DNA of 64,000 nt from NCBI RefSeq assembly GCF_001071995.1, contig NZ_JVNU01000059.1:46113-110112 (forward strand), read 5' to 3'. Position numbers and translations under genes: made by a program. How positions within the stretch are numbered: position 1 is the first letter of the stretch; every line of letters begins with the position of its first letter. Shown piece after piece: positions 46,779 to 57,703 of the stretch. This DNA comes from Streptococcus sp. 263_SSPC. GTDB taxonomy: Bacteria; Bacillota; Bacilli; Lactobacillales; Aerococcaceae. Under the pieces are notes generated by a model. It was not told the DNA's origin. It made no database searches and saw nothing but the letters and a program-made list of their open reading frames with translations.

Positions 46779-47546
46779 ATGAAAGGTTTTGTATTTTTTG
46801 ATTTGGATGGAACTCTCTTAAACGGCGAATCCAAAGTCGATAAAGCTACAGCAGAGGCTATTCAAACATTAAAGGACAATGGGTATGAACCCTTTATCGC
46901 AACAGGACGGTCACCTGCTGAGACGCGCGATATTATGGAGAGTGCCAATATCCACTCAGGAATTTTTATGAACGGTCAAGTCGTTCTTTATCAAGGAGAG
47001 CGTGTTTATTCTTCAGAAATTCCAACTGAAACAGTAGAAAGATTCCATCAAATGGTAAAAGAAGATGGATATGGGTTAACGGCCTATAACGACAAAAAAT
47101 TTTACTTAGTAGAATCCTCCGAAGGTGCTAGAGATGCTTACGGATTTATCCACTCTAATCCCCCTGCTCTAAACGCAGATTTTTATAAAGAAAATCCAAT
47201 TAACATGATGCTCTTTATTTCTCTTCCACCAGCAGAAGAAAAATATAAAGTTGCATTTCCAAATCTTGATTTCCTACGAAACACGCCGTACTCAGTCGAT
47301 GTGATTTCAAAAGGAAATTCAAAAGCAGAAGGGATCAAACGCTTCTTAGAGCACTTAAACCAAGAAGATGCTGAAACTTACGCATTCGGAGACGGTCCAA
47401 ACGATATCGAGATGCTTCAAGCAGTAACGCATCCTGTGGCAATGGGAAACGCGCTTCCGGTCCTTAAAGAGATTGCAGAATTTATTACGACCAACAATAC
47501 AGATAACGGCATTGTTAATGGACTAAAACACTACGGCCTTATTTAA
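46779..47546 (+). CDS. Cof-type HAD-IIB phosphatase
   Basis: This 255-residue haloacid-dehalogenase phosphatase removes phosphate from sugar phosphates, FMN or related small molecules. Motif I is FFDLDGTLLN (the nucleophile Asp near residue 8), motif II ATGRSP, and motif IV FGDGPNDIEML. The C2B cap lies between. I chose ATG 46779, with GGAG seven bases upstream and the promoter just before it. An in-frame ATG at 46680 would put the promoter inside the gene. The substrate is not predictable. Confidence 0.9.
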   Translation: MKGFVFFDLDGTLLNGESKVDKATAEAIQTLKDNGYEPFIATGRSPAETRDIMESANIHSGIFMNGQVVLYQGERVYSSEIPTETVERFHQMVKEDGYGLTAYNDKKFYLVESSEGARDAYGFIHSNPPALNADFYKENPINMMLFISLPPAEEKYKVAFPNLDFLRNTPYSVDVISKGNSKAEGIKRFLEHLNQEDAETYAFGDGPNDIEMLQAVTHPVAMGNALPVLKEIAEFITTNNTDNGIVNGLKHYGLI

Positions 47547-47562
47547 GAAAGAAGGAAAACGG

Positions 47563-48039
47563 ATGTCAATTTATGAAATCGAAGTCCCTACAGTCAGTGG
47601 AGAGGTTACCACTCTAGAGGACTATAAAGGACAATTACTACTGATCGTGAATACGGCCAGTGGTTGCGGTCTAGCTCCACAATTTGAAGGTTTAGAAAAA
47701 CTCTATTTAGAGTTCAAGGACAAAGGATTCACCGTTCTTGGTTTCCCTTGTAACCAATTTGCAGGACAAGAGCCACTCACAGCTGAACAAGCACTCTCTC
47801 ACTGCCAATTGACGTACAATACAACTTTCCCAATGTTTGGTAAGGTTAAGGTAAATGGTCCTGAAACTCATCCATTATTTGATTTATTAAAGAAGGAGAC
47901 GGCTGGTCTTTTCGGCGAAAAAGTTAAATGGAACTTTACAAAATTCCTCGTAGCGAAAGATGGAACAATTTTAAAACGTTTCGCCCCTACTACAACGCCT
48001 GAACAAATCCGAGACGAAATCGCAAGTCTTCTTTCATAA
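47563..48039 (+). CDS. glutathione peroxidase family thiol peroxidase
   Basis: This 158-residue enzyme reduces hydroperoxides, in bacteria usually with thioredoxin rather than glutathione. The catalytic residues are visible: peroxidatic Cys in NTASGCGLAPQ, Gln in PCNQFAGQEP, Trp/Asn in VKWNFTKF. A second Cys in PCNQF may resolve the disulfide. It follows the HAD gene by 16 bp and precedes a PPOX-fold protein and an exported thioredoxin, so the four form a plus-strand cluster with an oxidative-stress flavour. Confidence 0.93.
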   Translation: MSIYEIEVPTVSGEVTTLEDYKGQLLLIVNTASGCGLAPQFEGLEKLYLEFKDKGFTVLGFPCNQFAGQEPLTAEQALSHCQLTYNTTFPMFGKVKVNGPETHPLFDLLKKETAGLFGEKVKWNFTKFLVAKDGTILKRFAPTTTPEQIRDEIASLLS

Positions 48040-48085
48040 AACAATCTGTGATAAAATAAAAAGAAAACAGTTAGGAGAAATCACC

Positions 48086-48511
48086 ATGGAAGTCAATGAA
48101 ATTTTACGTATTTTAGAAGAAATGAATGTAGCTGTTATTGCGACTGCTGATGAGAACAACCAACCTCATGCACGTCATATCCATATTGGTGTTGCAAACG
48201 AAAAAGGCGTGTTCTTTATGACAAGTCCAAAAACAAACTTCTACAAACAACTACAAAATAACCAAAAAGTTGCCATTACTGCTATGAAAAGCGAAGACTA
48301 CTTAATCCAAGTAATTCGTATCGAAGGTGTTGTAAAAGAAATTGGTCGTGAACGTCTTGAAGAAGTGCTTAAAGATAACCCATTCGTAAAAGATGTTTAC
48401 CCTAACGAAGAAGATATTGCTGGAGTACAAGTATTCCACTTATATGACGGTAAAGGATTCTACCATAGCCTTACACAAGGCCACAAATACGTGTTTGATA
48501 TTCACGAATAA
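48086..48511 (+). CDS. PPOX-class FMN-binding split-barrel protein
   Basis: This 141-residue protein has the pyridoxamine 5'-phosphate oxidase-like split barrel (MNVAVIATADENNQPHARHI, then MTSPKTNFYKQLQNNQKVAI). Members bind FMN or other flavins and perform varied reductions. The true PNPOx substrate-binding C-terminal motif is not evident, so I do not call it pdxH. A TGATAAAAT extended -10 (48049-48057) lies just upstream, so it may have its own promoter. TTAGGAG precedes ATG. Confidence 0.8.
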   Translation: MEVNEILRILEEMNVAVIATADENNQPHARHIHIGVANEKGVFFMTSPKTNFYKQLQNNQKVAITAMKSEDYLIQVIRIEGVVKEIGRERLEEVLKDNPFVKDVYPNEEDIAGVQVFHLYDGKGFYHSLTQGHKYVFDIHE

Positions 48512-48529
48512 AAATAGAAAGAGGATTTT

Positions 48530-49021
48530 ATGAAAAAACTTTTATTGGCTCTTGCAGCTCTTTTTGTTGTTGGCTTAGCGACATTTTATTTATTACCATC
48601 AAGTAACAAACCTGCTGATGCAAACGTCGTATTCCAAGACGCAAGCGGAAAGAAATTAACAGAAAAAGACTTTAACGGAAAACCAACCGTCTATTATGCA
48701 TGGGCAAGTTGGTGTCCAGATTGCCAACAAGAGCTTCCAATTTTAAATACATTAAAAGAAAAATATGCAGACAAAGTTGAATTTGTTGGTGTAGCGATGA
48801 TCAGTCAGAAAGAACCGATTGAGAACGGAAAGAAATACTTAAAAGAGCATTCTTTATCCCTCAACTATTACTCAGATGTTGATTCAAGCTTCCAAAAGTA
48901 TCATGAGATTACAGAAATTCCAACCCTAATCTTTGTCGATAAAGATGGAAAGATTGTTAAAAAAACGGCCGGTGTTCTGACTCAAGAAGAACTCGAAACT
49001 TACATCAAAGAAATCTTATAA
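48530..49021 (+). CDS. membrane-anchored TlpA/ResA-like thioredoxin
   Basis: This 163-residue protein has an N-terminal signal or anchor (KKLLLALAALFVVGLATFYLL) followed by a thioredoxin fold facing outside. The active site is WASWCPDCQQELP (CPDC near residues 62-65), and the cis-Pro loop is EIPTLIFVD. It is probably a thiol-disulfide oxidoreductase that reduces surface proteins, perhaps with a CcdA-type donor not seen here. No lipobox Cys is visible, so it is not an obvious lipoprotein. It is the last gene of the plus-strand group. Confidence 0.88.
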   Translation: MKKLLLALAALFVVGLATFYLLPSSNKPADANVVFQDASGKKLTEKDFNGKPTVYYAWASWCPDCQQELPILNTLKEKYADKVEFVGVAMISQKEPIENGKKYLKEHSLSLNYYSDVDSSFQKYHEITEIPTLIFVDKDGKIVKKTAGVLTQEELETYIKEIL

Positions 49022-49024
49022 AAT

Positions 49025-49057
49025 AAAAAACTAGCAGAATTCTCTGCTAGTTTTTTT
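49025..49057 (+). terminator. terminator after the thioredoxin gene
   Basis: ACTAGCAGA pairs perfectly with TCTGCTAGT around ATTC (or a tighter loop), followed by U7. Confidence 0.92.
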
Positions 49058-49065
49058 CGTTACAA

Positions 49066-49096
49066 CAATAAAAGAGAGGACGTTGCATCCTCTCTT
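49066..49096 (-). terminator. atp operon terminator
   Basis: AAGAGAGGA pairs perfectly with TCCTCTCTT around a 7-nt loop, followed by TTATT, at the end of atpC. It faces the plus-strand terminator across a 9-bp gap. Confidence 0.85.
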
Positions 49097-49098
49097 AT

Positions 49099-49524
49099 TT
49101 ATTTTCTTCTATGTTTAGAAACACCAATACGGTTGATTGCCTTGCTTAAAGCGATTTTCGCACGTTCAACATCACTCTTCGAACGAGATTCGTCACTAAG
49201 TACTTTTTCCGCTTTATCTTTAGCTTGCTCTGCACGAGTCACGTCAATGTCTCTTGCACGCTCAGCCACGTTGGCAATAATCGTTACGACATTATCCCGC
49301 ACTTCCATAACTCCACCACCGATTGCAATATAATCAGTTGGTGAATCCTCTAAGAATCGTTTCACTCGAAGTGCACCGATTTTTAAAGGAAGCATGATTG
49401 GAGCATGATGCGGTAGTATGGTGATTCCGCCATCGACTGCATCGGCACTCACAGAATAGGAACGATGGTTATACACTTTTCCTTCTGGTGTTGTGACAAC
49501 GACCAGTAATTCATGTTCAGCCAT
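49099..49524 (-). CDS. atpC: ATP synthase subunit epsilon
   Basis: Epsilon sits on the central stalk and inhibits ATP hydrolysis. The 141-residue protein has an N-terminal beta barrel (residues 1-88, GGITILPHHAPIMLPLKIG) and a two-helix C-terminal hairpin (about 92-135). It ends the atp operon, two bases after atpD. Confidence 0.97.
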   Translation of the reverse strand: MAEHELLVVVTTPEGKVYNHRSYSVSADAVDGGITILPHHAPIMLPLKIGALRVKRFLEDSPTDYIAIGGGVMEVRDNVVTIIANVAERARDIDVTRAEQAKDKAEKVLSDESRSKSDVERAKIALSKAINRIGVSKHRRK

Positions 49525-49526
49525 CT

Positions 49527-50966
<1,440 letters not shown>

Positions 50967-50974
50967 CTAAAATC

Positions 50975-51907
50975 CTAATGTTCTTCCAGAGCGGCTGCTC
51001 CACCGACAATTTCTGTAATTTCTTGTGTAATTTGTGCTTGTCGTCTCTGGTTCAAATCTTGTGTTAAGTTACTAATTAAATCTTTAGCATTATCAGTCGC
51101 ACTTCTCATGGCAGTCATACGTGAGGCATGTTCTGCAGATTTGGCATCGATAATGGCTCCGTAAATAAGCGATTCCGCATATTGTGGAAGCAAGATATCC
51201 ATAATAATTTCCTTGTTTGGTTCGAAAATATAGTCCAATTCGTACTCTTTTGCTTCTTCAGCATCCAAGTCGATAATTGGTAACATTTTTTCAACACGGT
51301 AGTTTGATAAAAGCGCGTTTACATGGTGATTATAGCAAACGTAAAACTCATCAAATTCGCCGTCACGGAACATTTGGACCGCACTTGACACAATCTTTCT
51401 TACTTCTTCAAAGGTTGGAATATCGGATACGTCGTTAATTTCTAGACGCACATCCACTCCCATCTTCTTGAAGAAGCGACTTGCAGCATCCCCAATGGTT
51501 AAGATGACATATTCATCTTTAGATTGGTGGTCTAACTCTAACATTTCTCTTGTTGATTGGAAAATGGAAGAGTTGTAACTCCCAGCAAGTCCTTGATCAG
51601 ATGAAATCACTAAGTATCCAGTCTTTTTAACCGGACGTTCAATTAATAAGTCGTGATAGTCGATAAAAGAAGTTACTACTTCTCCATCCTCTGATGTTTC
51701 ATCGACAATCTCTTCTTTATTGTGATTTGCGTATAGTAAGTGAGTTACAACTTCACGGATTTTTTGAGCGTAGTCTTGATAGTGACGCACTGCTTGCTCT
51801 GATTTGGCTAATTTTGCTGCAGAGACCATCTGCATGGCGCTAGTGATTTGACTTGTTTTCTTTGTTGAAACAATTCTCTTCTTTAAATCATTTAAGGAAG
51901 CCGTCAT
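50975..51907 (-). CDS. atpG: ATP synthase subunit gamma
   Basis: Gamma is the rotating shaft of F1. The 310-residue length is a little longer than the E. coli protein. The N-terminal KKRIVSTKKTSQITSAMQMV and the C-terminal MRSATDNAKDLISNLTQDLN coiled-coil helices are the conserved ends. The middle (ISSDQGLAGSYNSS) is also typical. It lies between atpA and atpD. Confidence 0.98.
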   Translation of the reverse strand: MTASLNDLKKRIVSTKKTSQITSAMQMVSAAKLAKSEQAVRHYQDYAQKIREVVTHLLYANHNKEEIVDETSEDGEVVTSFIDYHDLLIERPVKKTGYLVISSDQGLAGSYNSSIFQSTREMLELDHQSKDEYVILTIGDAASRFFKKMGVDVRLEINDVSDIPTFEEVRKIVSSAVQMFRDGEFDEFYVCYNHHVNALLSNYRVEKMLPIIDLDAEEAKEYELDYIFEPNKEIIMDILLPQYAESLIYGAIIDAKSAEHASRMTAMRSATDNAKDLISNLTQDLNQRRQAQITQEITEIVGGAAALEEH

Positions 51908-51931
51908 TCAGGTCACCTCTCCTTTCTACGC

Positions 51932-53440
51932 TTATTGAACACGTTCAAATAAATGAATTTGTTTGAAACTCTCAATCACTTTGTAGAATTTCTCCTCATC
52001 CGAAATCACATGTTGATCGCGGATTTCATTCAATAAATCTCTATGTTCGCTTTCTAAATGTTGATATAACGCTTTTTCAAATGATTTAATACGGTCGATT
52101 GGAATCGCATCTAATAAACCATGTGTTAAAGCAAATAAAATCGATACTTGATACTCGATTGGTAATGGTTGGTGAACATCTTGTTTCAAGACTTCAACCG
52201 TACGTTTACCACGATTTAATTTTTGTTGAGTTGCCGCATCTAAGTCAGAACCAAATTGTGTGAAGGCTTCTAACTCACGGTAACTTGCTAAGTCGATACG
52301 TAATGTACCAGAAACTTTCTTCATCGCTTTAATTTGGGCAGAACCCCCAACACGTGATACAGATAATCCGGCAGATAAACCAGGGCGTACCCCTGAGTAG
52401 AACAAGTCACTCTCTAAGAAGATTTGTCCATCTGTAATAGAGATTACGTTTGTTGGGATATATGCAGAAATATCTCCGGCTTGTGTTTCGATGATTGGTA
52501 AGGCTGTTAATGACCCTGCGCCTAATTCATCGCTTAGTTTCGCTGCACGTTCTAGTAAACGTGAGTGCAAGTAGAATACATCCCCTGGATAAGCTTCACG
52601 ACCTGGCGGACGACGAAGTAATAGGGAAATTTCACGATATGCCGCAGCTTGTTTCGATAAATCATCGTACACGATTAAGACATCGCGTCCTTGATACATC
52701 CACTCTTCACCCATTGCAGTACCTGCATATGGTGCAATATAAAGCATCGGTGCTGGTTGAGAAGCACTCGCTGATACAACCGTTGTATATTCCATTGCTC
52801 CGTAACGTTTTAATGTTTCAACAAGAGCTTTAACCGTAGATTCTTTTTGACCAATAGCGACATAAATACATAATGTATTTTTACCTTTTTGGTTCAAAAT
52901 TGCATCGACAGCAATACTTGTTTTACCAGTTTTACGGTCACCGATAATTAACTCACGTTGTCCTTTACCGATTGGAACTAAGGCATCAACTACTTTTAAT
53001 CCTGTAGGTAATGATTGTTTTACACTTTGACGTTGCATAACGCCAGGTGCTTCATTTTCTACTGGACGTTTTTTCGTTGTTTCGATGGCACCAAGACCGT
53101 CAATTGGACGACCTAACGCATCTACAACACGACCAATCAATGCATCTCCTACTGGAACATCAAGGATACGTCCTGTACGTTTCACAGGTTCTCCTTCATG
53201 GATATTTTCATATCCTCCGAAGATGATGACACCGACATCGTTTTTTTCTAAGTTTTGAGCCATCCCGTAGGCGCCGTTTTCAAATTCTACTAATTCTCCA
53301 GCCATTACATTTGTAAGACCGATGACACGAGCAATTCCGTCCCCGATGAAGGAAACCTCACCGATTTCTTCAATTTGTTCTTTCGTTTCAAAAGAAGCGA
53401 TTTGGTCACGAATTCTCGCTGTAATATTACTCATTTCCAT
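51932..53440 (-). CDS. atpA: ATP synthase subunit alpha
   Basis: Alpha forms the non-catalytic nucleotide sites of F1 and alternates with beta. The 502-residue protein shows [10 protein letters not shown] (P-loop, about residues 170-179), [11 protein letters not shown] (Walker B) and the alpha signature [20 protein letters not shown]. The start used is ATG 53440; a second in-frame ATG lies two codons downstream, and a GAGGTGAG site precedes both. Confidence 0.98.
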   Translation of the reverse strand: MEMSNITARIRDQIASFETKEQIEEIGEVSFIGDGIARVIGLTNVMAGELVEFENGAYGMAQNLEKNDVGVIIFGGYENIHEGEPVKRTGRILDVPVGDALIGRVVDALGRPIDGLGAIETTKKRPVENEAPGVMQRQSVKQSLPTGLKVVDALVPIGKGQRELIIGDRKTGKTSIAVDAILNQKGKNTLCIYVAIGQKESTVKALVETLKRYGAMEYTTVVSASASQPAPMLYIAPYAGTAMGEEWMYQGRDVLIVYDDLSKQAAAYREISLLLRRPPGREAYPGDVFYLHSRLLERAAKLSDELGAGSLTALPIIETQAGDISAYIPTNVISITDGQIFLESDLFYSGVRPGLSAGLSVSRVGGSAQIKAMKKVSGTLRIDLASYRELEAFTQFGSDLDAATQQKLNRGKRTVEVLKQDVHQPLPIEYQVSILFALTHGLLDAIPIDRIKSFEKALYQHLESEHRDLLNEIRDQHVISDEEKFYKVIESFKQIHLFERVQ

Positions 53441-53450
53441 TTATGCCATC

Positions 53451-53993
53451 TCACCTCTTTAATCCTGTTTGGCTAATTTTCTCTTTGAATTGTTTTAGTT
53501 TGTTTGCAATCGTTCCATCTAACAAATATTCTTTTGTCTTCAACTGAACGCCACCAATCACTGAAGGATCTACGGTATTCACCCAAGAATCAAATTCTTT
53601 ATGTGTTTTATTTTGGAACGCTGTTGCAATACGATCAATCTGATCCTCCGTTAAAGGAATCGCAGAAACAATCTCTAATTTATTGGCATTGTAAATATCT
53701 AAGAACGCTTCGAGTGCTTCTACAATATTCATCGAACCATCCTCAGACGGGAATGTTGCTAAGTACTCTTGTGTTTCTTTTGATAAATGTCCAAATGCAG
53801 ATTCTAACACAGATAATTTTTTATCATAAGAGACATGCTCTAAATGCATCATCTGTCTGAATGTCGAAGTATTTTGAATTCCATCTAAAATAGCTTGAAG
53901 TTCTTTTGTCACTTGTTCTAAGTGTCCTTCGAATTTTGCCTTTGCATAGAAATGGCTGGCTTCTTTAACGATATCTTTATGATATTTAACCAT
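53451..53993 (-). CDS. atpH: ATP synthase subunit delta
   Basis: Delta (OSCP-like) links the top of F1 to the peripheral stalk. The 180-residue protein has the expected helical N-domain and the C-terminal DPSVIGGVQLKTKEYLLDGT signature. Its start codon shares one base with the atpF stop (TAATG), so translation is coupled. Confidence 0.96.
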   Translation of the reverse strand: MVKYHKDIVKEASHFYAKAKFEGHLEQVTKELQAILDGIQNTSTFRQMMHLEHVSYDKKLSVLESAFGHLSKETQEYLATFPSEDGSMNIVEALEAFLDIYNANKLEIVSAIPLTEDQIDRIATAFQNKTHKEFDSWVNTVDPSVIGGVQLKTKEYLLDGTIANKLKQFKEKISQTGLKR

Positions 53994-54499
53994 TATTTTT
54001 CCAACCCCTTAATGAAGGCTTCAATGACTTCTTGATGTTTTTCTTTTGTCACTTCTTGTTCAAGAATTTGACTAGCAAGTTGAACTGATAGGTCGACAAT
54101 ATCATCTTGCACTTGCGCGATGGCACGTTGTTTCATAGAATCCACTTCACGTTGCCCATCTGCTTTCATGCGAGAGACCACATCTTTACCTTCTTTAATC
54201 ATTTCATCTTGCGTTTTTGAAGCTGCTTCACGAGCGTTATCTAAGATTTCTCCACCTTTTTTCTCTGCGTTATGAATAATTTCATTCGCATTGGCTTGGA
54301 TTTCTTCAGCTGATTTTCTTTTCTCAGCGGCTTCATCTAAATCTTTAGCAATTTTTTCACGACGCGCTTCTAACATGGCATTCACTTTATCCCAAGCAAA
54401 GAATTTCACCAAGAATAGTAACAACGTCATTGAAATTAATACGACTAAAGTATCGCCTAAAACTGTACTGACATTACCTGATAACATTACTTCAAACAT
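53993..54499 (-). CDS. atpF: ATP synthase subunit b
   Basis: Subunit b is the peripheral stalk. The 168-residue protein has one N-terminal membrane helix (about residues 12-31, TLVVLISMTLLLFLVKFFAW) and a long charged amphipathic helix of coiled-coil type (about 38-150) that reaches delta. The length matches Firmicutes AtpF. Confidence 0.97.
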   Translation of the reverse strand: MFEVMLSGNVSTVLGDTLVVLISMTLLLFLVKFFAWDKVNAMLEARREKIAKDLDEAAEKRKSAEEIQANANEIIHNAEKKGGEILDNAREAASKTQDEMIKEGKDVVSRMKADGQREVDSMKQRAIAQVQDDIVDLSVQLASQILEQEVTKEKHQEVIEAFIKGLEK

Positions 54500-54539
54500 C
54501 TCTCACCCCTCCTTTACGACAATAATTCCACTTATTGGA

Positions 54540-54755
54540 TTATTTAACGAATACAAGGATAAGAGCGATTAATACGGCGAAGATTGGCATCGCTTCGATT
54601 AAGGCAACCCCGATGAACATTGTTGAACGTAATTCATTGCTCATTTCTGGTTGGCGTGTCATTGATTCAATTGTTTTTACGATAACTGCTTGGTTACCAA
54701 ATGCTGCTGCTAAAGCTGCTCCTGCTACTGCGATTGCTGCTGCTAATTCTGTCAT
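54540..54755 (-). CDS. atpE: ATP synthase subunit c
   Basis: Subunit c forms the ion-carrying ring. The 71-residue hairpin has two membrane helices and the polar loop RQPE. The carboxylate is the Glu in [11 protein letters not shown] (about residue 54). The Glu is followed by Ala, not by Ser or Thr, and no clear Na+-binding Gln pairs with it in the usual place, so the ring looks H+-specific. This matters because the window also encodes a sodium-pumping decarboxylase. Confidence 0.97.
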   Translation of the reverse strand: MTELAAAIAVAGAALAAAFGNQAVIVKTIESMTRQPEMSNELRSTMFIGVALIEAMPIFAVLIALILVFVK

Positions 54756-54779
54756 TATAAATTCCTCATTTCTTAAAAA

Positions 54780-55493
54780 TTAATGTTTCATTACTTTGTG
54801 TGAGATGTAAACCATTGTCAACGTACAGAATACGTACGCTTGAATAGCTCCAATTACCACAGAAAATCCTTGCCATACTACTCCAAGCGGAATTGCAAGA
54901 ATATATGTTATTAGTCCTGCTGCAGATGAGAACATCACAATCAATCCTAATAACACTTCGCCGGCATATATATTTCCGTAAAGACGGAACGCCAACGTAA
55001 TTGTGTTCGTAAACTCTTCAATCAATTTGATTGGGAGCATTATCGACATCGGACTTAAGTAAGAATGTTGAATATATCCTTTGAGTCCCATCTTCTGTAC
55101 ACCAGAATAATGCGCGATTAATGTTGTCATTAGCGCTAAGGCTAAACATACTATCGGGCTAGCTGTTGGACTAGCAAAATAGCTGTGATCTTCATAGTGA
55201 ATAAAGATGATTAGCCCAACCATATTAGCGACTAGTACAAAAGAAAACAGAGAGAAAATGTATAAATAATACGTTTGTGCTGTTTTCTCATCAACTGCAC
55301 TGTTTACAATACCCTTTGTGAAGTCCATAAGGGCTTCTAGTGCATTTTGCAACTTTCCAGGCTTCATCGAAACCTTCCTTGAGGCAAAAATTGTAAATAA
55401 TGCGATTAGTAAAACACTAACCCCACATGAAATCAAAATCGGAACTGAAAACGACAATCCAAAAATCTCAACCACTTTTGGCGTTGCTTCCAT
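54780..55493 (-). CDS. atpB: ATP synthase subunit a
   Basis: Subunit a forms the ion half-channels beside the c ring. The 237-residue protein has five or six membrane segments and the essential Arg in LAFRLYGNIYAGE (near residue 170), followed by the C-terminal helix with Gln in VIGAIQAYVFCTLTMVYI. It is the first gene of the operon; no atpI precedes it. GGAGGGG lies upstream of the start. A terminator-like hairpin sits 30 bp before that. Confidence 0.97.
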   Translation of the reverse strand: MEATPKVVEIFGLSFSVPILISCGVSVLLIALFTIFASRKVSMKPGKLQNALEALMDFTKGIVNSAVDEKTAQTYYLYIFSLFSFVLVANMVGLIIFIHYEDHSYFASPTASPIVCLALALMTTLIAHYSGVQKMGLKGYIQHSYLSPMSIMLPIKLIEEFTNTITLAFRLYGNIYAGEVLLGLIVMFSSAAGLITYILAIPLGVVWQGFSVVIGAIQAYVFCTLTMVYISHKVMKH

Positions 55494-55523
55494 GTTTCTT
55501 TTTTCCCCTCCTTTACACCAAAT

Positions 55524-55583
55524 AAAAAACTGACAATAATTCTATACTTTGAGACTTACGCTCAGTACGGTGATTATTGTCAG
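55524..55583 (-). terminator. upp terminator or atp attenuator
   Basis: CTGACAATAAT pairs perfectly with ATTATTGTCAG around a structured loop (GAG/CTC inside), followed by U6 (55524-55529). It lies 30 bp before atpB, too close for a promoter between. The atp mRNA must therefore read through it or start upstream of it, which makes it a possible attenuator. Confidence 0.75.
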
Positions 55584-55630
55584 ATTTGGTGGCAATAGTC
55601 TATCGCAAAAGCGTTGACTATATAAATTTA

Positions 55631-56266
55631 TTATTTGGTTCCGAATAAACGATCTCCAGCATCCCCTAATCCTGGAAGAATGTATCCATGTTCGTTTAAT
55701 CGTTCATCTAACGCAGCTGCGTAGATGTCGATATCTGGGTGGGCTTTACGTAGAACTTCTACACCCTCTGGAGCGGCTACTAGACAGCAAAACTTAATCG
55801 AGCTTGGTTGTGCACCGCGCTTCAATAGTGCGTCAATAGCAGCTACTGCAGATCCCCCAGTTGCTAACATAGGATCAACGACAAACAATTGTCTTTCAGA
55901 AATATCTGAAGGCAACTTCACGAAATACTCAACAGGTTGCAATGTGTCATGGTCACGATACATACCAACATGCCCTATTTTGGCTGCTGGGATTAATTCG
56001 AGAATTCCATCAACCATTCCTAGTCCTGCACGCAGAATCGGAATGATAGCAACTTTTTTACCAGCTAATGTTTTCAATGTTGTTTTAACAAGTGGGGTTT
56101 CGATTTCTACATCTTCAAGAGGCAGATCTCTAGAAACCTCATAAGCCATTAGCATTGAAATTTCGTTTACAACTTCGCGGAAAACCTTTGTTCCACAATC
56201 TTTTTGACGAATCATTGTTAATTTATGTTGAATTAACGGATGATCAAGTACGTGAAATTTTCCCAT
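55631..56266 (-). CDS. upp: uracil phosphoribosyltransferase
   Basis: Upp salvages uracil by joining it to PRPP to give UMP. The 211-residue protein has [11 protein letters not shown] near residue 80, the PRPP-binding [12 protein letters not shown] near residue 130, and the C-terminal [12 protein letters not shown] uracil site. It lies between glyA and the atp operon, an order seen in many Firmicutes. Confidence 0.98.
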   Translation of the reverse strand: MGKFHVLDHPLIQHKLTMIRQKDCGTKVFREVVNEISMLMAYEVSRDLPLEDVEIETPLVKTTLKTLAGKKVAIIPILRAGLGMVDGILELIPAAKIGHVGMYRDHDTLQPVEYFVKLPSDISERQLFVVDPMLATGGSAVAAIDALLKRGAQPSSIKFCCLVAAPEGVEVLRKAHPDIDIYAAALDERLNEHGYILPGLGDAGDRLFGTK

Positions 56267-56396
56267 TTGTCATTCTCCTTCCAATACATTAGTGTCACTT
56301 CTATTATTTTACCTAAAAATCAGGTAAATATCTAGTCTCAGTTTGAAAACTTATTATTATTTTCATAATCTGAAACAAACCTTTACATTTACTTCG

Positions 56397-57629
56397 TTAC
56401 GCGTATAGTTTGAAAGTCTCAGTCAATTGTTTCACTTCTTGACGGACACTATTTAATACTTCTTCATTTTCAGGATTTGTTAATGTTGTAAGGATTAACT
56501 CTGCTACTTTCTTCGCAGCTGCTTCATCAAAGCCACGAGTTGTAATAGCAGCCGTTCCGACACGAATTCCACTTGTTTTAACAGGTGGTAATGTATCAAA
56601 TGGAATGGCGTTTTTATTCACTGTAATTCCAACAGTGTCGAGTAATTCTTGCGCTTCTTTTCCGTTTAATCCAGTTTCTTTAATATCGAGTAATAATAGA
56701 TGGTTATCTGTACCACCTGAAATCGCACGAATGGCTGTTCCTTCGAACACCTCCGCCATTGCTTTAGCATTCTTCACGACTTGCTCGATATACTCACCAA
56801 ATGCTGGTTGAAGAGCTTCATGGAATGCAACTGCTTTACCCGCAATCACGTGTTCTAGTGGTCCGCCTTGGATTCCAGGGAAGATTGCACTGTTTAATTT
56901 CTTGCCAAATTCTTCTTTTGCTAAGATTAAACCGCCACGTGGTCCACGCAATGTTTTATGTGTTGTTGATGTTACAACATCGGCATAAGGAACTGGATTT
57001 TGATGAGCCCCTTTAGCGACTAAACCAGCGATATGAGCCATATCCACCATAAAGTAAGCTCCAACTTCTTTAGCGATTTCACTAATACGTTTGAAGTCAA
57101 TTTCACGTGGATACGCTGAAGCACCAGCCACTATTAATTGTGGTTTTTCTTCTTTAGCGATACGTTCTAATTCATCGTAATCGATTGTTTCTGTTTCTGG
57201 ATTTACTCCATAAGAAACAAACTGATAATCTTGTCCAGAGAAGTTGACTCCCATACCGTGAGTCAAGTGACCACCATGGTTTAAGTCCATCCCTAAAATC
57301 TTATCGCCTTTCTTCACTAAGGAACGATATGCTGCCATGTTTGCTTGAGAACCTGAGTGCGGTTGCACATTGGCATATTCAGCACCAAACAATTCTTTTA
57401 CGCGATCAATCGCTAATTGTTCGATAACATCCACGTACTCACATCCGCCATAATAACGACGACCTGGATACCCTTCTGCATATTTATTCGTTAGAATACT
57501 TCCTTGTGCACGCAAAACTCCTTCAGACACGAAGTTTTCTGATGCAATTAATTCAATCCCTTGTTGCTGACGATGAAGTTCTTTTTCGATCGTCTCAAAG
57601 ATGATTTTATCTTCTGTAAATTGACTCAT
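56397..57629 (-). CDS. glyA: serine hydroxymethyltransferase
   Basis: GlyA converts serine and tetrahydrofolate to glycine and 5,10-methylene-THF, feeding one-carbon metabolism. The 410-residue PLP enzyme shows HSGSQANMA near residue 95, the PLP Lys in [14 protein letters not shown] (about residue 226), and the conserved N-terminal [14 protein letters not shown]. The length is typical. It follows tsaC by 74 bp on the same strand. Confidence 0.98.
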   Translation of the reverse strand: MSQFTEDKIIFETIEKELHRQQQGIELIASENFVSEGVLRAQGSILTNKYAEGYPGRRYYGGCEYVDVIEQLAIDRVKELFGAEYANVQPHSGSQANMAAYRSLVKKGDKILGMDLNHGGHLTHGMGVNFSGQDYQFVSYGVNPETETIDYDELERIAKEEKPQLIVAGASAYPREIDFKRISEIAKEVGAYFMVDMAHIAGLVAKGAHQNPVPYADVVTSTTHKTLRGPRGGLILAKEEFGKKLNSAIFPGIQGGPLEHVIAGKAVAFHEALQPAFGEYIEQVVKNAKAMAEVFEGTAIRAISGGTDNHLLLLDIKETGLNGKEAQELLDTVGITVNKNAIPFDTLPPVKTSGIRVGTAAITTRGFDEAAAKKVAELILTTLTNPENEEVLNSVRQEVKQLTETFKLYA

Positions 57630-57703
57630 TCAACTACCCCTTTCTATTCTTACCTCTCTATTTTATCACATTATCACGTTTTGTAGAAAAGCTATGAGTT
57701 CTC

